From positions 1 to 64,000 of the forward strand of contig MU405260.1 in NCBI GenBank assembly GCA_022836615.1: a DNA stretch of 64,000 bases. The letters run 5' to 3'. This DNA comes from Annulohypoxylon bovei var. microspora (Eukaryota > Ascomycota > Sordariomycetes > Xylariales > Hypoxylaceae). Shown here one piece after another: positions 23,806 through 37,276 of the stretch (position 1 is its first letter; every line of letters starts with the position of its first letter). The position numbers and the translations under genes are program-made. The notes under the pieces were generated by a model that ran no database searches, had not been told where the DNA came from, and was given only the letters and a program-made list of their open reading frames with translations.

Positions 23806-25666
23806 TCAACAGCGGCAACCCAGTCCGCAAAGCTCGATAGTGATGTCTTGGTCTTTGATAAATGGCATACGACCAGTGTATCCCTTCACGTTAGCCATGA
23901 TCGTTGCATCTATCCACCTTCCTATTGGGGGTGGCCTCCTGAAATATTCCATATCATCTAAACTTCTGACACAGAATTCTCGTTCCATTTCGTTTGCAGA
24001 TTCATAGGAAAATGCTAGCGCGGCCGTGTACTCGATCCCGAGGGGTCTCTGCGTCCTCATCCAAGGGTAAGCCATCCATATCCGTTTGCTGTATTCTCTG
24101 CATTTCTTCATCACGCTCGGGACATAGTGGTCCAAGACTAAATTTGCTTCTTGCATAGTTCGGTATATGATGATGCTGTACATTGCGTGGGTGTAAAACA
24201 GTTTCGCAGTGTCGATGTCGCGGAACTGGTAACACGTCGGGATTAGGTCCGCGTCTAAGAGATTCTCGACTTCTATTATGTCGCCCGACTCCCTTAACGA
24301 GGCTAAGATAGTTTCGCTCTCGTGTTCCAAGTAGTCGATAACGGGCGTGGCGCTAAGCAACAGCTCCGCTGCAATCATTGTACCCGAAGGATCATGGTTG
24401 AGCATGCGGACTAGTCTCACCAAAGTCGGCCAGACTGTCATCTCGATCCACAGGCGGTACATGGCCTTAACAACGGGACGGAGCATGCTGCCATCTACAG
24501 CTTGTTTCAAGGCTGTTGTCCACTCATAATTCATGAACACGCTGTCTCTCCCCAGACGAACGTCTTCTTGTAACTAATACCGATACCGTTAGCTATTGAA
24601 ACACAAGGCGAGTTCCGGGACCACAGTCACAACAAGATATCTATATCCTCAACTTACCATATTGAAAAAACTGTCAAACGTAGCGTAGAGTCCTAAATCT
24701 TGGAAGCCTTGCCACGGACCTCCTCTGCTAATGACAGCGGTCAATCCCGCCGCATGAGACTCTTGATTCGCTCCTCGCTCGAAGTCGTACGTGAGCTAGT
24801 TGTCGCGCAACAGCTGTTAGTCCGTCTCATCATCTCAAACATACCGCTCCAACTATTATCTCAAACTCACCTCGAGCTTCTGCAGTAACCACTGCGCTGT
24901 AATCGTATCCGTCACTAACCCGTGCGAGGGTTCTGCGAGCGCCTTCCGTAGGCTCCCTAAGGCCTGCGTATGGAGCTGCAAATCTAACCACGTCTCTGGC
25001 GATAGGACATCCCGTTGGCTGTTAGACCACGACGTAACGACCAACTCGACCGTGTGCCGCAGCACCTGACTCTCTGACCCTAGTCGCTGCGGTATCATCT
25101 TTATCGAAGGACCCCATATCAGCAAGTCGTGGCCCGTTCCCGACGCGGCCTCTATGCAAGAAACAAATTGGGAGGCTAGTCGATCTGAGGGGCTCATAAC
25201 CGGCGATGGAGTCGGCGACGGTGTCGACGTCGGCCTGCTGTGCTTGACGCTCCTAGGCCGATGCGGACGTGTCAGACGCATCCGGTGGAAAGTCCCGGGC
25301 CCGAGGGTGGCGGTATACTCTTTCATATCAACAATAATCGTGCCGCCGGGGCTGCTCCGTCGCGACAGTGGGTCCCTAATCTGACTGCCGTCGCAAGAGG
25401 ATATGCTGGCGTCATCCGAGTCGCTAGACTTGGGGGTCGGCTCCTCGTTATGGCAGCCGTTGACCACGAACTTGTAATTGTTCCGCGCTCCAGAGCAGAC
25501 CTTCCCGGCCCGAGCACATGCACCACACGTCGGCCAGTTCTCATCGCACTATGCGGGAAATCGTCAGCTCGACTTAGTCACGGGAGGCGAACGGGGTAGA
25601 GTGGCTTACTTTAGTCTTCCGCAATTTGCAGAAGGTGCAGCGGTTGCTCTTTGGTATTCCGACCAT
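23806..25666 (-). CDS. Zn2Cys6 transcription factor with fungal-specific C-terminal domain
   Basis: Four exons on the minus strand (25666-25610, 25548-24871, 24795-24658, 24573-23806) splice in phase to about 546 residues. An intron splits the zinc cluster. The joined pattern is C-x2-C-x6-C-x6-C-x2-C-x6-C at residues 10-37, starting 'CTFCKLRKTKC'. A Ser/Pro-rich, probably disordered linker follows ('RPTSTPSPTPSPVMSP'). From about residue 150 to the end there is an alpha-helical region of the PF11951 type found in this class, with 'RGGPWQGFQDLGLYATFD' near residue 255. The target genes are unknown. The gene is convergent with the Hsm3-like gene, 260 bases apart. Confidence 0.9.
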
Positions 25667-28600
25667 GGTCAACAGGACGAATCTCGATCGTCGTCTGCAG
25701 GTACTAGGTATGCTGATATGTCAACTTTTAAGGAATCCTGTTCGATGGTCCTAGTATCTCATTCGATCATGTCGAGACTTGCTGCAGGTATGATGTATTT
25801 GACTCCTAGCTCGGTGAGGCCAGCGGTTTATTAATCGCATCGAGGTATCCGGATCGTATGTAGGGAGCGTCACATTTAACACCGCGTCGCGTAGCTATTC
25901 CGACCGTCCTCCCTGGGAAGTGGGACCAGCAGATGATAGACTAGGACGTATGAGCCTGACGAGCCACAATGTATGGATACGAGACCTGTCGCCCAGGGGG
26001 GTGGCATGTATGTAGCAAGGTACAGCCCATTAAGGTTGGGGCTCTGTAACGGTGTCTCCAGGTAGCGGTCAGGATCAGGGTCCGGATTCCTTCGCCCCCA
26101 CGTCTAGAGAGCAAAGATTGACCTAGGTAGTTGGTTCAGCTAAGCTGGGAGGATAATCAAGACCTCCCCGATGATGTAAAGGATGTAGAGGGGGGTTTTC
26201 AATCAATCAATTTAAGACTGGGTAGCCCCTGATACGGTGTTGTTCGAGTTTCGATACTTCATCCATCGCCTAGATAGCTAGGGCTGAGTCATATAATGGT
26301 GGGATGAGCGACGGTCCATGTTTAATGCTCGCCAAACTACGGTACTTCGCTGCGTACTCCAATCCCGCTTATCGGGGAGCAAGAGCTGAGCTCCAGCGAG
26401 AGAAGAGCGGCAGTGCTTGGCTCTCAGTCAAGTGAAGTCCCACTCGCTTCGGGTAGGAGATCTGCAACCACTATCTTCTCTCACGTAATCACTTAAAGAA
26501 TTATATGCAGCAGATACATAGCTCAACACATCTAACTAGGTAGGTAGGGCTACCCTTAGACCGTGCCGTTGTAAGGCTGATTCTTGTCCCAGCGTGCCGG
26601 GCTCATCCAGGGGCAGGAGAGAGACTCAGGGCTGTGAACGAAGACCTCGGACATACCCGGGTCTTTGATAATGTGAAATTCGGAATTACGACACGGAGGG
26701 AATATTGTGAGGTATCAGATCCCGTCCAAGGCGCAATACAAACCCTACACCATACGTAGCTTATTTCGTCTCAACCCCCTTGTGCAAGCCCTAATCGAAG
26801 CTTTCTAGAAAACTGACGAGTCTACGTCCCGCTCGTCCATGGTTTCCTATTTGGGAAACGACCTGCAGAACTGCCGATGATTTGGAGAGGAGGATGGATG
26901 TCGATTGGCTTCGAATTGGCGAATCAGAAGGCGGAGCGCAACATGGCACCCGAAGAGGAAATTCGTACTATTCCTATGCATCGACGAGCCTGGCTCAAAC
27001 CCTAGAACTATCCCTACATTCTCATTTGTCGTGAGGGACCTATCACATTTATTAGAGACGGTGTACTTTGATTCTTTAACTGGTTACACAACACATATGA
27101 CAGGGAGGGCAGATGGTAACTATAGCTGTGACATCACGAGCCACTCAGTTATGCAGAACAGAGCTGCTTAGCTGCTTGGCAGGAAAATGTTATATAACGT
27201 GATACATAGTACCGAAACAATTCCACCTCCATGTTGGTTCCCTTTCCGCTTCGGGAAGCTAAGTGCGGTTGCGGAGACTGGTAGATAGCTACGCCACTCG
27301 CCTCGTCTTCTCAGCTATGTTTAGGGCTGAAGAGGAATGGAAAGGGGATATGAGGGGTTCAATCGCGATGCACTTCCTGATAGGCTAACGATGACTCCCG
27401 TGTCTGTATCTCCCTACCCCGATATAAAAGGGGTGTAATAGTGGGATGATTTTCTCTGTCGGGCGCGTAGCACAGCATATCTCACTTACATAAAATAGCA
27501 TACATAGTAGCACATCACTTAGCATTAGAATGGTGAGATTAAGAATTAACGATTGTCTCCCCGCCGTTTCAGTACATACGCGTATATCATTACTCGTGCA
27601 AAAGATCCATATATACTCGAAACGACATACGGCAATTTATAGCCCCGTCTCTATTTACTCGAGGGTTAATTTCGTCCGATGTGTGTGGCATATCACATAT
27701 CAGACGCACGGGACACTTCTTTATATAATAGGCATGTACCTATCTACCTAGGAATAAAACAGTATCCCATCCAATAACAGCTTGTCCTGCCGTAGTAGTC
27801 CGCCTAACCAATTCCCTGGGGGAATGATGATGACCTCCGATTGTTCGCCCTACGGCGTCCCCAGGTTCGTGTGCCGGGTGTACGATGCCCAATAGTCGAT
27901 CTTCCTACCGCAGCATCCCCGAGTGCTTGGATACATACCTAACCAGTCTACCTAGAAACGTTCCTTTAGGTGCCGCTACTTACACGACTAAGCGCTAGTA
28001 CTACCACGGTAAACTTCTAGAATAGAAGAAAGGCACTCAGCCCTATAGATCGAAAGCTGATTCGTCAGAACGAGATTAAAAGCAAGCTTTATGCTATGGA
28101 ACAAGCCCTACCATATACGAGTGTATAGCGGTGCTGCGGTAGTACAGTATGCGAAACTTACATAATATCACACCACCTTTGACAAGCACTTTATCTTTCT
28201 TTTTCTCTGCTAATCCATCTATTTATGCGCGTGTATCGATAATCGCGGCACCGGGTAACCTCGAACCAAAGTCTATGTAGGTATATCGCAATCTCTTGCA
28301 GTCCCATGCAGTCATTCCCATTCCGTCTAATTTTTACCCCCTCTCCCCCTTATCTCGACTGCCATGTAGTGCTTCGATCAGGAATGGAGCAAGAGTAAGC
28401 AAAGCCGAAAGGGCGAGGAGGCGAAGAAGAGCCTCTAAAAAGGTATATTCAATAAAGACTGCCCATCAACGTTGACGTATATGTAAAGCGGTAACGTAAG
28501 CATGAAGCCGAATCGCACATTGTACAACCCGAACAAGCATTCGGCCGATTCTTGAAGGCGACGACATGTAAAAAAAGACATCAGGTAATCAACTTATAGG

Positions 28601-29948
28601 TGTATTGTCCGATTGATTAGTAAATATTAGATAGGCAGACCGCCCACCCCGTCTCGCCTTAACCGCGCGGAAGAGCGACACCCTTGTGTAACTATCGTCG
28701 CCACACCTGTGTCCCAAAAGGATAGGTACGCTTCGCGAAATGGTCCGCTCCTCTATGACGTGCTTGACACGGTACAACGCGATTCTATGAAAAGAAACAG
28801 CGACGTAACCTAGACCTAGATAGGGAAGAAGGGAAAAGCCCCAAACAGCCAAATACCTAAACCTCGACAAGGAACCTAGACACGGGACCTTAGCGAGATT
28901 CAGGCGAAGAATCTAGAATGCTAATACGAAGACTAGGACATCCTTAGGTACCTACGTATGTACCTACATAACTGCCAGGTATAGGATTCGGTTTAGGGGA
29001 TAGGTCTCCTCAGCCCAACCCACCACAAGGTACACTAGAACCGAACGAGGTATATATGTAGACGCACATACATTATATATACATAGTCCCATGGTAGGGG
29101 GGGAAACCAATCAATCGGCAAGTATGGGACATGCAAGAACCCGAATGCAAGTAAGGCCTGTCAAGAGTGGACTGAATAGGAAAAAAAAGCTTGTTCGGAA
29201 ACCAATGTGACAGACATGGCCATGAAGCACCCCGTCACGGATAAATAACCACGGATTGGATGTTATCAATAGACACAAAAGACCACAGCGGCCTCATCAG
29301 GATAGTTCGAACTTAGCAGCTCGAATTCCTTCCCATCCATTCCATTACCTACCTACCTAAGTAAGTACCTAGGTAGCTAGGCATTCTTCTTTTGCAAGTG
29401 AAATGATTCAATTGTACAATACAATACGAAGGTCAAGGCCAAAAGTTTCGCACATCAGCCACGGGTCCTTGCCCAGTGCGTAATCAATAAGGAATAGATA
29501 AACACTGTATTAGCTTTAGGCTAAGACCTGGACCTAATAATGATCTGTGCACTAGATTCTAGTGGGTAACCGCTATATCCCTAGCAGTTTAGCCACTAAA
29601 AAAAGACGCGCCACACGGTGCGGATGTATTTTGATTTACACGGGTTGGCCCTTGGGCTGATGTGCGAAACTTTTGGCCTTGACCTTCGTACGCCTACTAC
29701 TAAATCACGTGCGCAAGCACACACGCGATACACCAAGAAAGAAGTGTATCATACAACGGCTTGTCGGCAATGAACCCCCCCAAACACCAAACTTGACCGT
29801 AGTCTCTATTAATCGCGTCCATTTTTGTTCCAATGCCCCTTTATGAATAAATCAGTACCCGCCGTGGCTTTGCTCTGGTCCTGTTCCGAGTAGACGGCAA
29901 GGTGCCACGGGGTAATCAGGTTTTGGGGCCCGGAATCAGTTCGCCATC
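25667..29948. other. Gene-poor 4.3-kb spacer
   Basis: No supported coding sequence. Frames are short and without family motifs. It contains a TAGGTAGGTAGG run near 26538, a TACCTACCTACCTAAG cluster near 29346, and the MITE-like element at 29425-29690. Part of it must be the promoter of the zinc-cluster regulator. Confidence 0.55.
29425..29690. mobile_element. MITE-like element with 36-bp perfect terminal inverted repeats
   Basis: The arm 29425-29460 (TACGAAGGTCAAGGCC...) is the exact reverse complement of 29655-29690. The two arms enclose 194 bases with no coding capacity. Both outer ends carry TA, which fits a TA target-site duplication of Tc1/mariner-type elements. In that case the element proper would be 262 bp with 34-bp repeats. 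No transposase is present, so it would be non-autonomous. Perfect arms suggest recent mobility or recent hairpin correction. Confidence 0.7.
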
Positions 29949-32900
29949 TCATGCTCTCAGACCACCCATACCAACCTCGCCTACCTCCAGCTCCACGGTC
30001 GGCGTCTCCGCGCTGATGTTCACGCTCGTAACACTCTCGCGCCGTCCGCCAGTCATGCCCTCGATCCCGAGTCCAACTTCGCCAACCTTCCTGAGGACGG
30101 CGAGCAAGGCGCCTCTTAGGTCGGCGCTGAGCTCTTTACCGAGCAGCTCGACAACTAGTGGGTAGAACGCATGGATGTGTTCGCCGAACTCCTTTTCCGG
30201 CCACGTAGAATAACCCTCCAGCACATCGACGACTACCGGCCGCCACGCTACAATGTTTCGTTGCTGCGACTCCTCCTCAAGCGCGAGATAGCCTTTGATG
30301 ACATCCTTACAAAGAGGGACTAGCGCTTTCTCAACCTCGGGGCGACTCTCTGCACGCGACGGTGACGTATCCGCAAACATACGGAACAAGATTTGAATGT
30401 AAGTTGCTGCAGAGCCGCTCTCCTGCTTGAGAAGGTTGGGTGGCTGCTTCATGAACCCTTCTCGCCAGAGACGCATGCGAAGATCCTTATCCTCGTTGAA
30501 ACGCCTGGCAAAAAGGAATGATTTTTTTAGTAGCGCCATTAGGCGTAGCAGTTCCATAGATGGGATTTGTGAATAGACCGTGTCGTTAGAGAAGAGCTCG
30601 TTGACGGTTTCTATCATGAGGAGTTGTAGGACGCAGCGCGAGATGATGCGATTGAAAAAGCGCCGTCGGGCTGCCGTCACTACTATAGGTTGCTGCTGGA
30701 GTGACGAAGCAGGCTTATAATCTTCGAGGCGGCCAGAAGAGGCACCGTTTAGTGGGCGTGTGGGGTCTTCCATGATGGAGTTTTGAGCGGTGATAATTGA
30801 AGCAGCTTCGGTTCCAGAGGAGATGCTAGCTTTGTCAGTTCCATTAATCTTCAAAGACTTTTCATCCGCGTGGGCTTCGCTTGTAGGCGTGAGAGGTACT
30901 TCGAAGCCTAGACCATTGGGTGGCGGCGACAGAGCGGCGGGAGCGTTGATGGTAGCGGCTGAGAAAAGTTGATAAGCAGTTGTCCTTTCGAACAACTCGC
31001 AGAATGCCCCGACAACCTGGGCCCAGTGACCACCAGTAAATTTTGTCACATTCTGCAGGATTAGCTGCTGCAGACAATTACTGCCTATCCTTGCGATCGT
31101 ATCATTCTCTTGACATATGCAGAGTGCCAGTAGCTCGAGGAAACGATCCAACATATACTCGAGCGCATCAAAGTAATGGGTAAAAAGAATGATCATATTG
31201 CGAAGGGCTTGGATCATGGTGGTTGATAGCCATACGGACAGTTCCTCGTGGTTGAGAGCATTGGACATCTCCGGCCTCGACCGCAGAACCATGAAGATAG
31301 GGTAGAGTTGTTGTCTCCAAAGGATATCCCAGAAATCCGATGGGAAATCACCGCCGTATCGAAGCAGGGCTTCAAAGAAATAGTTCAAAGCGTTGGATCG
31401 GACTTCCAAGTCTTCCCCTGTCATCAACACGTCGTGAAATGCGAACAGAATCGGGAACCAGAAACCCTCTTCGATCGAGGTACCGGTCTGTTGCTTGGAC
31501 AGAGTGTTTGGCGACTTTAACGTAGCGCCATCTGGGGTAGGTGTCGAGTTGGACTTCTGAGATAATGGGCATTCCGGAGTCTTGAGCATCTTTGGTATTA
31601 TCGATTTTAGCGTCTCCATTGCTTGCAGACTCTTTTTCTGAAACTTAATGTTCTTCGAGAACTCGGTAAGACAGACGATTAAATCTGTGAAGGCGCCCTG
31701 GGAAATGACGACGCCAAACCGTGTCTTATAAACAAGGGTGACATTCTCATACGCCAGGTTTACGATTGTCTCATTAGGATCCCGCGCGGCGACAGTGAAG
31801 ACGCCGAACATCGTCCTCCAACCAGACCGAATATTCTCGCCGCGGGCCTGGATCATCTGGATTAGGCATCGTAAAGCCATATCCTTGACGGTCAAATTGT
31901 TCGAGTTTGCAATAACGTGCTCGAAAGGTTTCAGGAAATCTTTCTGGAATTTGAAACCGGGAAGTTCCTCGAGCTCCATGAAGCGCATCGACAGCTGACG
32001 TAGCGAATCGAGTGCGAAGTAAACGATCGCTGTATTATTGTGACATCCCACCTTGTTGAAATGCTCGCCAAGCACGGCCCAGATGTTGGTCCACTCGAAA
32101 CGGACACGGGTCATGTTGTAATAACTGATCTCCACGATCTTCTGCAAGCTGTACGTCCGTGGGGAGTCGTTGGAACCGGACACTTTAATCTCGTCCCAAC
32201 TCACCTCGGTTAAGGCCTTGGCAAAATGCACAATGGCCTCGCCGTTAAGATTCGCTGTATTGCTGAATATTCTGTCCACACTTTTGATGACTTCGTCGGA
32301 CCTACTCTCGAGGGCAATTTCCACCGAGAAACCTCTCGGGCCTGGATTCGACCGGTTTCTTCGTCGCGTGGATGCGGTCGACTTGCGTGACTCGTTCGTA
32401 TTCGTCCTCTCCGGTGGCATGAAGCGAGCTTTGGAAACATCAGGAATAGCACCCTCATCGACACCACCGGTGATGAGCTGCAGTCGGTCCAATTGACTTA
32501 TACACATGAGGATATCCTTCCAAGACTCTTTTAGATAATTGCCTTCTGTTTGGCCTAGCTCTAAGATGACTCGCAGAGCCTCGACATTCTTGGAGAGTAT
32601 TTGTTGAGGGTTATTCAGGTTGGTAGTGTTTTTTAGGGCGGACATAAACGCTTCTCGCGGAGTTGATAGGTCGAAGAGACACGCGATCCTTATAGCTTGT
32701 TTCATTCCCTCCAGACACAATTTGTTCACTTCCAAGTTTTGAGCCTTCTGCATCTGACTTGAAAATGCAGAGAAGAACGACATCCAGGTCACGTCAAACA
32801 TAGGACCGACATGCTTGAACGACGTTGCCGGGATATACTTGATCCCGGCCTTTGCGGCATTCTTCCGTTGATTCTTAAACAAGTTCTTGAAAAGCTGCTC

Positions 32901-35572
32901 TGAGCGAAGAGATATCTCCTCAGATTGTTGCACATACGCTTCTCGTTGGAGATCTCTACCGACATTCGATAGGGCTTGGCCAAGTCCGGCAGCAAAACCT
33001 GATGACTGGGCAGGTAGATTGCCTGCCGCAGCCGCGGCCTCCCTTTCGCTCTTGAGAACAATCTCATTCCCAGCAATCTCATCATAAATGCCGATAAGGT
33101 ACTCGTCCGGAAGATCAGCGTTGTCGTTGATGCCCCTGTTATTCTTGATGAAATCTTCTTTGGTCATGCGCCTAGCGACCTTGGCGCTGTGAAGATCCGT
33201 GTTCAGCAAAATGACCGAGTACGCGAGAATATAGGCCGTGTCAGCATTAGCAAATGCATTCGGATTACCCATTACATAGCGGTTAGCAAATTTAAGCATG
33301 AATCGATCGATTTTTTGAGCTTCTCCGGGAAGGCGGAATGATTGAAGAAATTGTCGCAAGGAATCGACGAAACGCCTCTTGGTAAATTCCATGGTGTCGA
33401 CAAAGGCATGCATGGTTTCGATGTTCTTTGCATCGCCTTCACCAAGATACTCGCCAATCTGCGTCTTGTCGAGTCGATCATCCGAAAGCAGAAACTTAGC
33501 TATATCCTCAGGGCTATCACTTGGAATGAATCCTGCCTGTATCAAAAGTCTGATCCCCTTCTTCGGCTTGAAGTTGAACTGACGGATGGCATTAGCCAAA
33601 GCCGTCTTCCGAGCCTTTTCTTTCTCTAGCTGATCAGGGTCGTCATCGACGATGGGCGTAGACGGGAGAGGTGTCTCAAGACGAGAAGTACTATCGGCGG
33701 CCGAGGGGTCGATGGATTCACGAATATCATCTATGGAAGCGCGCGTGTCACTATCGCGTGAGGCGCCATTGACGTCCGGACGTCCAACAACAGACCAGTT
33801 GACAAGCGACCGTAATGCCTCGACGAGCGAGTCCAAGGCCGTCCTCTTGATCACGTACTCTCGGGGTATCTCATGTTCTGGTTCACTAGGAGGCACGATA
33901 TCCCTTATATTCAATGGCGGTGGTAACATTCCTTTTAGTTGCCAATCCGAGCTATTGTGCGGGATCGGGTTCGAGTTCTTCTCCTCGTATAGTTGTTCCT
34001 GAGCTGCAGTGACCGATACGGGGTTGATCGCAAGCTTTGATAAATCTTCTATGATAGTCTGAAAAATGTTATCGACGTGAGAGTCACAGTCATAGTTGAG
34101 GTATGTTTCCACTAGTCCTCTAGGATCGCTGCAAAATCGAGTTAGGATATTGATGAAGTAAAGCTTCTGAGAAGGAGGCGCCGTTCGTCTGGCCAGAAGT
34201 GCCAGGTATATCTCGTTGAGGAAGACCTCTATCTCTTTCTGTAACCATGATATTAGCGTATAGGTCTATTATAGGATGAAGTCTGCCTTACCTTGAACAG
34301 TGCTCGCATGAATTTGGACATCAACCAGAATATCTCGCAGCACACTTCAAACACTTTATCGACCGAGCTAGCTCCATTTCTAGTGATGCTCAGGCAGAGG
34401 TAGAATTTAATAGCCTGAAGGAAACTAGTCGACTCGTTACTTTTCGTGTTGGTAATAGTACACAGAGGCGAGGTAAAAACGAGCATGTGGTTGTTCAGAA
34501 GAGTGCGGATGAGGTGTAGTGATATGAGCTTGGAGCGCATATGTTGGCCCCGATAGTCGTATAGCTGATCGGGAGGGAGGACCTTGGTAGATAAGTTACA
34601 AAATGACCGGAAGACAAGATAAGCATCCCGGATGTAAACTTCGTCCTCGGCGTCGAGAGACTCAGCAGTTTCTTCCGCATCAGGAGCGGTATCGCTTTGC
34701 GTCTGCTCGGAAACCCTTCTTGTCGTCTTCTTGGGTGGTTTTAGCTGAGTGACCATAGTCGGACCGTCGCCTAGATTCGAATCGTCGAAACTCTTTCGGC
34801 TCTCGAGGTCCTTCAAGGTCAACTTGCCTCCTACTTCAGTCGCCGACCGAGAACGTGCGATCTCTGGCAGATTAGAGAAGGACGAATCATCGGGACTCTC
34901 TTCGTCCTCGGCATTAACATCGTTTCCGTTAACAACGGATTCTGTCTGGTCAAATGTGACATTACTAGAACTGTGTTTCAGTTTCCCCAAGTTTACCCGA
35001 GCTTCCTTCATATGAAGTCTTGTCTTGACGCGCTCGAATACCATGCCGACCATCTGGGTCAAAGTTCCCTGGGCGGCCTGCTGGTTTTCGGCGCTCCTGG
35101 AAAGTAGGAAGACATTGTACACTTGGCGCACAGCCTTCAACAACCCAGCTCCATGTACAACAATCTTATCATTCAACACCGCAGCTAGAAGCGCCTGGAC
35201 GATATGTCGCTGCACATCAACAGCGGTAGTCTCGCCTTGGAAGCAGTCGCATATCGTGTCGATGGCACGATCTATCATAGAAGCTCGCTCGATGTCATCA
35301 TCTTGAGTAGTGCTTGTGATGAGGGAGAAATATGCCGAAGATATGAGTTTTTGTATAGAATCGAGAGCAATATTAATTAATTGACTACTTCCGGTCTTAG
35401 TGGCTAGTTGCAAAGGCGCGAAAACGACTTGAGGGTCGGGGAGTTCGGATCCCCCTTCTTTGATAGCCTTGGTAGCCTTCTCGGTAAGTTCGGCGAGCTG
35501 TTTGTTCCTCTGGGCTTCTTTAGAGGCGGCGATGGCCTCTAAAGAGGACACCAGAAAGACTAAGGAGCTCAT
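29949..35572 (-). CDS. SEC7: Sec7-type ARF guanine nucleotide exchange factor (BIG/Sec7)
   Basis: Two exons on the minus strand (35572-34292 and 34238-29949), joined at 'ALFK|KEIEVFLNEIY', give about 1856 residues, close to fungal Sec7. Exon 1 holds the N-terminal DCB-HUS-type helical region. The catalytic Sec7 domain spans roughly residues 635-825. It contains 'FNFKPKKGI', the catalytic glutamate finger in 'LPGEAQKIDR' (Glu at about 733), and 'NTDLHS'. HDS helical repeats follow to the C-terminus. The protein activates Arf1 at the trans-Golgi network for vesicle budding. The start ATG at 35572 opens 'MSSLVFLVSSLEAIAAS', matching the usual N-terminus of the family. The whole gene has one short intron. 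Confidence 0.95.
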
Positions 35573-37276
35573 GGTTCGCCGAGCTTAAGGAGAAGGGACA
35601 GGTGCCATTCGTGGAGGATCCGATTTCGTAGACGGGAGTTCAGTTCGAGTTCGAGTGTTCGAGTTCGCGACACCGATCGTAGCTAGGGATTAATTCGGTA
35701 TATATATTCCAATACTCCAATATTCCACTATTCCACTATGGTAGTCTGTCCTTTTTAGGATAAAATAAACGATCGTATTCGTCGATGCGATATACTAATC
35801 TCGTCGCCTTGATCGACTCGAATAAAGACTTCAAACTGACTTCGTCTACCGTTAGGGGATATGAGAGCGCGCGTAAATTAAAATGTCCAAGGTCGCAACT
35901 TTTTTTTTCTAGAAGTTTGGTCTGGCCAAGCTGTCAATGTTCAATGTTCCCTGAAAAGGATTCGCTCCACCCTGTCCACAAGTAGGTACACTAGATTTAA
36001 TTGATGACAAGGCTCATTCCATTGTTACAGGTCCAACAGGGGGACCTTGGGAACTCTATAGGCTAACAGGGGTATACTAGTAACGGATAAATCAGCGCCG
36101 ACCCCACATACCAAACGTTAAAAGCCATATTGTTACCAGCCACTACAGCCACAACTGCCACAATCGGATTACACTAATCTTACATTATTTCCTTCTATCA
36201 TTTTATTTCCAGCTTCAAACAACTCGGAACCTTGGAAGCTGACGAGAGCCCTCTACATGTACATGATACACATGTAAACCTGGTCTCGACTTGATCCTCC
36301 TAACTTCAACGTTCGTTAAAATCAACTGAAACCTATTTCATATAATTGATGTACAATGATTTTATAAACGAAGGAATGCCCAATTAGCTCGCTCGTACGC
36401 TCACAACGTATCTACCTTTTTATGATATTTTAACCCAGACGTTTGGTAACGATGCTCTTTTGGGGAGGCGAGGAATTGTCACGTATGTACTGAGACATGG
36501 AGTTCAGCTGTTAGCTAAGTCGGATATTGGGCCAATCAAAAATCAATCGCACAACGGAAATCATTGGGGAGACCCATAATCCTACGGATTCCGATAAAGG
36601 CTGTAAGTCGAAACGGTTGAATATTAGACATTAATATGATTGCCTAGTATTACAAATATCTATGTAGGTATCGATTAGACTTATTCTTCGTATACCTAAC
36701 CTACCTACCTATCATTATACGAACCTTGAAACCATATTGTATAATACTTCAATGTTATCATAGCTATAAATATCGGAGTTGTGTACTCCGGTGATGGGTA
36801 CAGATGGATGTAAATAGTGGGCTTTTGAATTTTGGGGATGCTTAGCGGTTCGGAGCTTCTCTCAACGTCCCTAGAAATTTTGGGGCAAGGCTACGGCAGG
36901 TGCACCGTAAGAAAGAGTACTAGTACCTCCGTACTTTGGTGAGAAAGCACTATCGACCCCCGGTCACGAAAATAACCCGCCACCAATCAAGACTAGACTC
37001 CGTCAACTTCTCTTAATCTTTTTTTCCTTTCCTCACTTCATCGTGTCGCGCCGCCGTCTACCTTCACAACCACACAAACTCCCCTACCTCTCAAAACTCA
37101 ATTGGACTCGGTCAATTAATTCCAGGTGCTGGCAACTTGTCTGCTCTGTGATATTCCGACCTGTCCGTTCCTTTTTCCTCTCTTAACTTGTCCAATTAGC
37201 CCGGCGGACTTCTTTTTATAGCTTCGCTTTTTTTTTCTATCCGGGGCGGAGAGCTATTTTCTACCACCACAGCAAA
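35573..37276. promoter_or_regulatory. Divergent region between the SEC7 and pyruvate dehydrogenase E2 genes
   Basis: 1.7 kb with no supported gene. It must contain both promoters. A CCAAT box (CACCAATCAAG) lies near 36981 on the E2 side, followed by CT-rich leader sequence to 37276. GTTCGAG repeats lie near 35643-35670 on the SEC7 side, and TACCTACC motifs near 36700. Which of these sites work is not known. Confidence 0.5.
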
